In this document: one piece after another, positions 17,426-23,671 of the stretch
Numbering within the stretch: position 1 is the stretch's first letter
How the letters are laid out: each line of letters starts with the position of its first letter
Assembly (NCBI GenBank): GCA_945786935.1
Contig: CALZFY010000021.1
Location: forward strand, 1 to 29,186
Length of the DNA: 29,186 nt
Direction of reading: 5' to 3'
From: HGM12587 sp945786935
GTDB lineage: Bacteria > Bacillota > Clostridia > Lachnospirales > Lachnospiraceae
The notes under the pieces: generated by a model
What the model saw: only the letters and a program-made list of their open reading frames with translations
Databases searched by the model: none
What the model was told of the DNA's origin: nothing
Made by a program: the position numbers and the translations under genes

Positions 17426-17516
17426 AGGAACTCCTTTTGTGTTATAACTATAGTATGTTACTGTTCACTGCGTTCCAGTAACGCAATATCCCCACGATAT
17501 ATGAAAGGATACACTT
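17426..17516. promoter_or_regulatory. Divergent promoter region between fkp and the fucosyltransferase gene
   Basis: This is the only divergent gap in the window, 91 nt, so it must hold promoters for both directions unless read-through serves one of them. It contains a 7-bp perfect inverted repeat GTTACTG/CAGTAAC (17457-17463 and 17476-17482, 12-nt loop) and the palindrome GTTATAAC (17441-17448). AT-rich hexamers such as TATAGT are present, but no convincing pair of -35 and -10 boxes at normal spacing could be chosen. The inverted repeat could be an operator shared by both fucose genes. This is inference. Confidence 0.4.
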
Positions 17517-18305
17517 ATGGTAATAATACAACCTTCCGGCGGTTTGTGCAATAGAATGCGGGTGATTAATTCCTCTCTGGAGCTTGCCAGACGTAAAGGA
17601 TGTAAGCTTTTGGTACTCTGGTACTGTGCAGATGAACTAAACGCCCCATATGAGAGCTTATTTCAGCCGGTAAAAGAATTTAAGGTCATTAATTTTTCTT
17701 CTTTAAAGGATCTTCGAAAGCTTTGGTATCAGCTGACAGCCCGCACACGGATTTCCAATGAGGACATTGAAAATCACACAACAGACGGAACCTTAGATCA
17801 GGACTTTTTTGATTCTATCCGACTGCCGACCTATATTTTTACCTGGGAACACTTTTACCCGGCAGATGAATATTTTAAATTATTTAAGCCAACGGATGCT
17901 TTGCAGAAACGCATTGATGAGGTGACTGCGCACTTTACGGATGACATGGTGAGTGTGCACATTCGAAGAACCGATCAGATCAATTCCATTGCTTACAGTA
18001 AGACGGAAAACTTTGTGGATCTGATGAATCGTGAGATTGAAGCGAACCCTTCTGTAAAGTTTTTCCTTGCCACCGACGACAAGGAAGAAGAAGCTTTTCT
18101 TCGAAAAACTTTTCCGGGACGCATTGTTTCCAATGAAAACCGTACCCTTCGAAGAGATTCCCTGGATGGCATGTACGATGCACTCTTAGATCTCTACTGC
18201 CTGTCCAGATGCAAAAAGATTATCGGCAGCTACTGCAGCTCCTTTACGGATACGGCTGCTGCCCTTGGAAATATCCCCAAAATTATCGCGGGGGTGGACA
18301 ATTAA
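17517..18305 (+). CDS. Fucosyltransferase-like protein (GT11/GT23-type HxRRxD motif)
   Basis: A 262-residue protein, the only plus-strand gene. It begins MVIIQPSGGLCNRMRVINSS, a typical nucleotide-binding start of fucosyltransferases. VSVHIRRTDQ (146-154) contains the H-x-R-R-x-D motif shared by alpha-1,2 and alpha-1,6 fucosyltransferases and by NodZ and O-fucosyltransferases, where Arg contacts GDP-fucose. FFLATDD (182-188) and GSYCSSFTDTAAAL (237-250) are also usual. There is no membrane segment, so it acts in the cytoplasm on a lipid-linked glycan. The linkage is not predictable. It is divergent from fkp, which makes GDP-fucose. GAAAGG lies about eight nt before the ATG. The stop codon is followed at once by repeat copy 3, and the next gene converges on it. 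Confidence 0.85.
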   Translation: MVIIQPSGGLCNRMRVINSSLELARRKGCKLLVLWYCADELNAPYESLFQPVKEFKVINFSSLKDLRKLWYQLTARTRISNEDIENHTTDGTLDQDFFDSIRLPTYIFTWEHFYPADEYFKLFKPTDALQKRIDEVTAHFTDDMVSVHIRRTDQINSIAYSKTENFVDLMNREIEANPSVKFFLATDDKEEEAFLRKTFPGRIVSNENRTLRRDSLDGMYDALLDLYCLSRCKKIIGSYCSSFTDTAAALGNIPKIIAGVDN

Positions 18306-18320
18306 TGTTGAATCAATTTC

Positions 18321-18507
18321 TCACCCGACACGGTAGCCACAGGGCACTTTCCCCTCTTCGCAGGCGTCGTCGGCTCCAACTAATTCCAAGAAACACTAGC
18401 CGCTCACAGGAGAGCCTGTTTCGCGGAGTGTTTCTAGGAATGGATTTTTCGCCTCCTTTGGCTTGACGCTTCGAGGTGGAAGTACCCTGCGGCTACCTGT
18501 TGGTTGA
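18321..18507 (-). repeat. Structured intergenic repeat, copy 3 (inverted and diverged)
   Basis: On the minus strand this copy has the same conserved core as copies 1 and 2, but the helices have changed on both sides. The main outer stem pairs 18332-18349 with 18480-18497, again in an unrelated sequence (two G-T wobbles on the minus strand), with weaker pairing out to 18321 and 18507. The inner helix pairs 18383-18397 with 18427-18441 and keeps the single T-T mismatch at the same place. The hairpin is ACAGG-CTCT-CCTGT instead of GCAGG-CTCT-CCTGC, and the helix below it is CCGC/GCGG instead of TCGC/GTGA. It fills most of the gap between two convergent genes, starting 16 nt after the fucosyltransferase stop and ending 22 nt from the other stop. 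Confidence 0.88.
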
Positions 18508-18528
18508 AAAGTTGTTAAATAAAATAAT

Positions 18529-19554
18529 TTATTTTTTGAAAAACAATTTACAAATCCAGTAACAGATCTGGTACTGCCGTGCTTTCATGAGCATAAGGAA
18601 AACCCGAATGGAGATCGGAAGCTGATCCATGGTATGGTTCTCCAATGCCTCGCGAACTTTCTCGTCTTCGCAGTACCTTCTGATAACCTCAAGTGCCGAT
18701 TCCTTTCCTTCGGTATTTCGAACAACTCCGTTTTTTAATCCAATGACAGCTAGTCCAAGGAAATCGTTCGTAATCTGAGGTGAAAAGTCGTAAATGCCCT
18801 TTTGGTCACTGATCTCTTTTAAGCGTTTTTCCATGACCTTAATCTTGTCCAGATAATTCGGATCAAACTTTCCGGTCATGGATTTCTGATTAAACCAGTA
18901 ATGATATGGATAGAAGTCTTTTACTACGGACATGCTCTTTGCATCCAGCATCACAGGTAAGGTAAGCTGCATATCTTCTCCTACCGTCACTTCCTCCCTA
19001 CATAGATCCATATTCTGCTCTACAAGCTCCCTGCGGTAAAGCTTTGTCACTCTGGCAGGCTGCAGAGTACGTCCGAAAAATCGTCCATCATTAATTAAAG
19101 TTGGAAATATTTCTTCCAGTTCTTTTCGGCTGTAATACTCTTTTTTAAATGTGGATATCTCATTTCTCTTTGGGATTGAGGTGTCTTCATAGTCAAACAC
19201 AAGACCACATACTACCATATCAGAATTATATTTACAGGCAGACTCCCACATCTTTTCATACATGCCAGCCTCGATCCAGTCATCACTATCTACAAATCCA
19301 AGATAACGGCCTTTGGCTGCTGACACTCCCGCTTTCCATGCACTGGTAAGTCCCCCGTTTTCCTTATGAATAACCCGAATACGCTCATCTTTCCCGGCAT
19401 ATTCATCACAGATTTTTCCACTTCCATCGGTCGCGCCGTCATCTACGAGGATAATTTCCAGATTCTTTTTTTTCTGATTTACAATGCTGTCGATACACCT
19501 TTCCAGCAAAGCTTCTACGTTATATACGGGTACGATTACACTAATATCTATCAT
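18529..19554 (-). CDS. Family 2 glycosyltransferase (EpsJ/WcaA-like)
   Basis: A 341-residue protein. It has SVIVPVYNVEALLERCIDSI, VDDG (37-40), ENGGLTSAWKAGV and VDSDDW (88-93), the metal-binding DXD region. After the catalytic domain there are about 150 residues of helical, charged sequence and a short hydrophobic C-terminus (YQICYWICKLFFKK) that may bind the membrane. It transfers a sugar to the growing glycan in the cytoplasm; donor and acceptor are unknown. The ATG at 19554 has an AGGAAA site. It is the last of three similar GT2 genes and converges with the fucosyltransferase gene across repeat copy 3. The 52 nt before it hold no recognised feature. Confidence 0.9.
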   Translation of the reverse strand: MIDISVIVPVYNVEALLERCIDSIVNQKKKNLEIILVDDGATDGSGKICDEYAGKDERIRVIHKENGGLTSAWKAGVSAAKGRYLGFVDSDDWIEAGMYEKMWESACKYNSDMVVCGLVFDYEDTSIPKRNEISTFKKEYYSRKELEEIFPTLINDGRFFGRTLQPARVTKLYRRELVEQNMDLCREEVTVGEDMQLTLPVMLDAKSMSVVKDFYPYHYWFNQKSMTGKFDPNYLDKIKVMEKRLKEISDQKGIYDFSPQITNDFLGLAVIGLKNGVVRNTEGKESALEVIRRYCEDEKVREALENHTMDQLPISIRVFLMLMKARQYQICYWICKLFFKK

Positions 19555-19606
19555 TTTCTTTTTTTCCTATCGCTTGCAAGTCCAAACTTATCTGTGGAAT
19601 CATATC

Positions 19607-20605
19607 TTATGAATATTTCTCTACCTGGGACATATCTGCCACATGAGCCAACAGTTTTCTATATAATCCCGGGAACAGGTAAAACAGCCGGTAGCCGATC
19701 ATCGTCTGTAGTGGCAGCTTTCCATACTTTTTGATCAGTTTTAAACTGTTTCCAACTCCCTGACGGATTTCCTGCATCTCTTTCTTCGCTTCCGGACAGA
19801 AATCCCGGCACTTAAAGTAAAGGTCAATGCTGCCATCGTTGCAGGCTTTGATTGCAGGAACGACCAGTTCCTGATAATCTTTTTCAATGAAATACGCTAC
19901 ACGTTCTTGATTGGCAGTTCTCCAATCTAACTTTTTCAGGCTGAAAGAATTTCTCGTGATACTGGTGCTTCCACTGCCCACAAAGTATCCGTACAATGCA
20001 TTATCTACAAACACACATTTCTTTGCCTGATCAAACAATTTGTAGGTCGTTGCCTCATCCTCATGGATCCTTCCTTCCGGGTAGCGGATATTGGCAAAAA
20101 GTTCTTTTTTATAGAGCTTGTTCCATGCCACCACATAGTAGGCGCCGGTCTGAATATAGAGGTTCGATAGCATTTCCCTTCCGGTAAAGCATTCACATTT
20201 GGCTTCGGGATCATAAGCTTCCTGCAGCTCATCCCCATGCATATATTCCCAACGACACTGGCTGATATCTGCATCATAGCTCTTTATGGCTCTGTAAAGA
20301 CTCTCCAAAAACCGGGGAGACCATTTGTCATCACTGTCAAGAAATGCAAGATATTCTCCCCTTGCATGGTCAATGCCGATATTTCGTGCCCCGGATAAGC
20401 CTTTATTTTCCTGATGAAAAACACGGATTCTTTCATCCATCTTTGCATATTCATCACAAAGCTTTGGACATTCATCGGGAGACCCATCATCTATCAGCAG
20501 AATTTCCATATTGGTGTAGGTCTGGGCCAGCACGGAGTCCACGCATCTTTTCAAATAGTTTTCTACTTTATATACCGGTATAATAACACTGATTAACGGT
20601 TCCAT
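19607..20605 (-). CDS. Family 2 glycosyltransferase (EpsJ/WcaA-like)
   Basis: A 332-residue protein from the ATG at 20605. Motifs are LISVIIPVYKVENYLKRCVD, IDDGSPD (38-44), ENKGLSGARNIGI and LDSDDKW (89-95). A second half of about 210 residues contains NKLYKKELF and HEDEATTYKLF, common in this capsule-type GT2 subgroup. It overlaps the upstream GT2 gene by 13 nt. A GTG at 20611 is also in frame, but AGG is spaced five nt from the ATG, so the ATG is preferred. It is closely related in layout to its two neighbours, probably by old duplication, and presumably adds a different sugar residue. Confidence 0.9.
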   Translation of the reverse strand: MEPLISVIIPVYKVENYLKRCVDSVLAQTYTNMEILLIDDGSPDECPKLCDEYAKMDERIRVFHQENKGLSGARNIGIDHARGEYLAFLDSDDKWSPRFLESLYRAIKSYDADISQCRWEYMHGDELQEAYDPEAKCECFTGREMLSNLYIQTGAYYVVAWNKLYKKELFANIRYPEGRIHEDEATTYKLFDQAKKCVFVDNALYGYFVGSGSTSITRNSFSLKKLDWRTANQERVAYFIEKDYQELVVPAIKACNDGSIDLYFKCRDFCPEAKKEMQEIRQGVGNSLKLIKKYGKLPLQTMIGYRLFYLFPGLYRKLLAHVADMSQVEKYS

Positions 20606-21600
20606 ATCCACCTCGCAACCACAACTACCCCTTTACGGATCACACAAAGGGGATAGACCAGACGACTCATGCCATGTCCAAAACACCACCGGAGTATTTT
20701 ATAATCGGCGGCAGTGACATGGGCCACTTTGTTGGCCTCCTGAAACTTCTGATTTTTGGAAAGATTTTGGATCATCAAAAGCTTTTCTTTCTTTGACATA
20801 CTTTGATCAAAGGGCAGCTTTTCGCAGTCATCCAAAAACTCCATAACGAATTTCCCGGCAATGACCGGATGGAGCCCTGTAGTTCCTGATATTTTTTCAT
20901 AATAACTCTGCACCTTGTCACAAACACGCAATGCAATTTCCAATTTATTGGTTCTTTTCTTAGAAGAGAGGGTGTTTCCCTTTTCCTCCTGTATATAATG
21001 GATCAGTGCATCGGGAATGACTGCAATCCTTTCACACTTTTCCAGATAATCCATATTAAAAAGCAGGTCTTCCCCAAGGCTTAAGGATGTATCGAAACAA
21101 CCTGCAAGTTCTTTACGAAACAGCTTGTTCCAGGGCATATTTAGGAAACCTTCCTGATAAAGCGTTAGAAATGTGTCCCGGTAGGCCTTCGTCTCATAGA
21201 CTCCCGGACCTGATGGCACCTTTGGTACGTCTCTTCCAACATACCAGTGATGAAAACCACAAATGACCAGATCAGCCCCTGTATCTTCGTATGCATTCCA
21301 CATCTTCTCACAGTAATCCGGTACCACGGTATCATCGCTGTCTACAAACATAAGATACTCGCCTTTTGCTTCCAAAATACCTCTGTTTCTTGCAGAAGAC
21401 ACGCCGCCGTTGTCCCGCTTAATGGGTCTTACACGGGAATCTTTTTTTGCATATGCATCACAGATCACACCACAGGCATCGGGAGAGCCATCCACTACAC
21501 AGATGATCTCAATATCCGGATAGGTCTGACACAGTAAGCTGTCAAGGCACCCTCCCAAGGTTTTTTCACTTTTATATACCGGTACAATGATACTGATCAT
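20593..21600 (-). CDS. Family 2 glycosyltransferase (EpsJ/WcaA-like)
   Basis: A 335-residue protein from the ATG at 21600. It has MISIIVPVYKSEKTLGGCLD, VVDGSPD (35-41), DNGGVSSARNRGI and FVDSDD (85-90), then NKLFRKEL and SLGEDLLFNMDYL, the second conserved patch of this subgroup. The frame runs on upstream to 21738, but that extension is Arg/Ser-rich, covers the acetyltransferase gene and lacks any GT2 feature. The ATG at 21600 overlaps the acetyltransferase stop as ATGA (21597-21600), which settles the start. Cytoplasmic sugar transfer to the repeat unit is expected; the specificity is unknown. Confidence 0.9.
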   Translation of the reverse strand: MISIIVPVYKSEKTLGGCLDSLLCQTYPDIEIICVVDGSPDACGVICDAYAKKDSRVRPIKRDNGGVSSARNRGILEAKGEYLMFVDSDDTVVPDYCEKMWNAYEDTGADLVICGFHHWYVGRDVPKVPSGPGVYETKAYRDTFLTLYQEGFLNMPWNKLFRKELAGCFDTSLSLGEDLLFNMDYLEKCERIAVIPDALIHYIQEEKGNTLSSKKRTNKLEIALRVCDKVQSYYEKISGTTGLHPVIAGKFVMEFLDDCEKLPFDQSMSKKEKLLMIQNLSKNQKFQEANKVAHVTAADYKILRWCFGHGMSRLVYPLCVIRKGVVVVARWIWNR

Positions 21601-22118
21601 GATCGAATCACATTCTCCCTTTTCTGATAAAATACAGTTCCTTTGGGAACTTCTCCCTTTACGATACTTCCGGCTCCGATGACTGCTCTGTCTCCAATGG
21701 TGGTTCCCCTTAAGATCACTGCACCGGCTCCGATCCACACATCGTTGCCAATGGTCACAGGAGTTTCCACATAGCTTCCCCAGTTATCACTTCCTGCGTG
21801 GTCGTGATCAACGATCACCACGTTATTGGCTATCTGACAGCGGTCACCAATCGTGATCTTTTTCTTACAGGTAATACTCACATTCTGATTAAAAAAGCAT
21901 TTATCCCCAATAGTCAGTTCTCCGCCTTCTACCCTGAATGTGGCACAGCCTCTGGTAATCTGTTCCTTACCAAAGAGAGCCTTTCCATTTTTGATATGAA
22001 GCTCGGTATGATGCCCGAAGGCCTGGATCCAGGGAAGCTTACATTTTCCAAAATATCTGATTTTCCACCAAAAGACTTTTGGCAGGGATACCAGTACTCT
22101 CCAATAGATTTCCATCAT
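21597..22118 (-). CDS. Hexapeptide-repeat (left-handed beta-helix) O-acetyltransferase
   Basis: A 173-residue protein. From about residue 65 the repeats run as short [LIV]-G-x4 units: LTIGDKCFF, ITIGDRCQI, VTIGNDVWIGAGAVI, TTIGDRAVIGAGSIV. VDHDHAG supplies the likely catalytic His. This is the WbbJ/maltose-acetyltransferase type, which uses acetyl-CoA in the cytoplasm to acetylate a sugar. Length is normal for the family. The N-terminal 40 residues are basic and aromatic (VFWWKIRYFGK), perhaps for membrane association. AGGAG lies eight nt before the ATG, and the stop codon overlaps the next GT2 start. With the two membrane acyltransferases it makes a third potential acyl decoration of the polymer. 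Confidence 0.93.
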   Translation of the reverse strand: MMEIYWRVLVSLPKVFWWKIRYFGKCKLPWIQAFGHHTELHIKNGKALFGKEQITRGCATFRVEGGELTIGDKCFFNQNVSITCKKKITIGDRCQIANNVVIVDHDHAGSDNWGSYVETPVTIGNDVWIGAGAVILRGTTIGDRAVIGAGSIVKGEVPKGTVFYQKRENVIRS

Positions 22119-22130
22119 AAAATCTTCTCC

Positions 22131-23660
22131 TTAAGAACGATGCAGCATGGTCTTTACCTTATGAAGTACCATCTGACGCTCACTTTTTCTAAGTACGATC
22201 AGGAAATTTAATCCCAATGCCACACAGCCCATGAAAATTCCGGAAACAAAGAAACCGACCCAGCTGTCCATGGGAAGGATGAGTTTGCTAACCATCGCAA
22301 CCGCAGTTATGATTCCAATGGATGCAATTCCCAGAAATATATCACTGTAAAAGGTCGTCCATTTGACTTCCAGGCATTTCGCCGCATAGATGGGGGTAAA
22401 TACCATATTTCTGATAAGACCGATCACTACACTGACCCCGGCAATGGCGTAAAGTCCCAAATTCGTTGTCTCTAAAAGCACAAATACGATGGCTGTGGAA
22501 AGCACGCCGCTTGCCACGATGACAATAGAATTTAATTTGATCTTCTTTGTAATGATAAATACCTGATAGAGTACCTGAATGCTGGCACTGACAAACAGTA
22601 CCCCCATGGAAAGCACTGCCAGGTAATAGATCTGCCTTCTCTCCTCCGGCAAACGATAATATAGCCAGAGATCAAAAAATTTATCTCCATAGGCTGTCAC
22701 AAAAGCAATAGGAATGCTCATCATAAAAATCATGATGCGATTGGAGCTTTTTAATACATCCATCAATTCCTTTTTATCACCCTTAGCATAGGCGATTGTA
22801 ATACTTGGAGCAAATACTCCTACCAAAGTTCCCATAAGCCCGGACAGAGTTGTTGGCACTGTTTTTGCCAGAACAAGAAGAGACATGGCTGCCTCATCAA
22901 TAAAGATGTTGGACAAAAATGTATCCAATCCGTCCAAAAGCATCTGCCCTAATCTGGTTACAGAGTTCCATGCACCAAGAGAAATCAGTTCTATGACCTT
23001 TGGCCAACGGAAATTTTTGATGCTAAGTTTCACTCCCGGCAGGAGCTTCTTTGTAAATCCGGCGTTAGCTACAGCCAAAATCACCGTACTTACTACGGAT
23101 GCAATTCCCACGTAAAACAGATACGCTGTAAAAAAACGATAACTGATATAAAGAATCGAAACGCGTACCAGTTCTGAAATAATGGTTACAATGGAAGTCA
23201 GCTCCAGACGGTTGGTACTGTAGGTGCTGACACTAAATACCGAAGTAATGATACTGATAAAAAAGTTCAAAAAAATGAAACCAAACAATATCTGTACATC
23301 GGTCAGGGATGCTGCTGGCACCTGGAACAGTCTGCCTACAAACACGATAACAAAAAGTGCCGGAATCAAGAATACCGCTGCCATGAGGATATTCGCATAG
23401 AATACCGATGCAAAGTATTCGTTTGTCTCCTGAGCTTCCCCCTTATGTAAATGGATCGTAATATAACGGCTTGCCAGTGTATTTAACGCAGATACCACGA
23501 TTTGCGCCCACTGGACAAACTGATTTGCCATATTCACAAACCCGATCGTATTAGGCAGCATAGCGTCTATCACAGGTGTCAGAACAAAACTGACACCCAG
23601 ATTTACCACAAAGGCCACCAGCTGGGCCGTCATATTGATCACTAAACGTTTCTTATCCAA
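22131..23660 (-). CDS. Wzx-type polysaccharide flippase (MOP superfamily)
   Basis: A 509-residue protein, nearly all membrane helices, with the regular hydrophobic pattern of about 14 helices known for the MOP/PST family. Family-like pieces are the N-terminal INMTAQLVAFVVNLGVSFVL, IGFVNMANQFVQW, and the central GLDTFLSNIFI and FAPSITIAYAKGD. It is expected to move the lipid-linked repeat unit from the inner to the outer membrane face for polymerisation. The start is TTG at 23660, with AAGGAG seven nt upstream overlapping the stop codon of the previous gene; no better ATG is near. It pairs functionally with the Wzy/ligase-like gene at the left edge. Confidence 0.9.
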   Translation of the reverse strand: MDKKRLVINMTAQLVAFVVNLGVSFVLTPVIDAMLPNTIGFVNMANQFVQWAQIVVSALNTLASRYITIHLHKGEAQETNEYFASVFYANILMAAVFLIPALFVIVFVGRLFQVPAASLTDVQILFGFIFLNFFISIITSVFSVSTYSTNRLELTSIVTIISELVRVSILYISYRFFTAYLFYVGIASVVSTVILAVANAGFTKKLLPGVKLSIKNFRWPKVIELISLGAWNSVTRLGQMLLDGLDTFLSNIFIDEAAMSLLVLAKTVPTTLSGLMGTLVGVFAPSITIAYAKGDKKELMDVLKSSNRIMIFMMSIPIAFVTAYGDKFFDLWLYYRLPEERRQIYYLAVLSMGVLFVSASIQVLYQVFIITKKIKLNSIVIVASGVLSTAIVFVLLETTNLGLYAIAGVSVVIGLIRNMVFTPIYAAKCLEVKWTTFYSDIFLGIASIGIITAVAMVSKLILPMDSWVGFFVSGIFMGCVALGLNFLIVLRKSERQMVLHKVKTMLHRS

Positions 23661-23671
23661 GTTTTATCTCC

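Noticed and set aside
5033..18507. Elements as insertion sequences or MITEs
   Set aside because: The ends differ between copies, no transposase is present, and no target-site duplication could be seen. Conserved core with variable ends is the opposite of a MITE.
5033..18507. Elements as classical integron attC sites
   Set aside because: No RYYYAAC/GTTRRRY core pair is placed at the stem ends and no tyrosine integrase is in the window. The cassette-like gene arrangement is kept only as an analogy.
21601..21738. N-terminal extension of the GT2 gene that starts at 21600
   Set aside because: The extra 46 residues are basic, overlap the acetyltransferase gene and lack GT2 features; the ATGA overlap at 21597-21600 explains the start.
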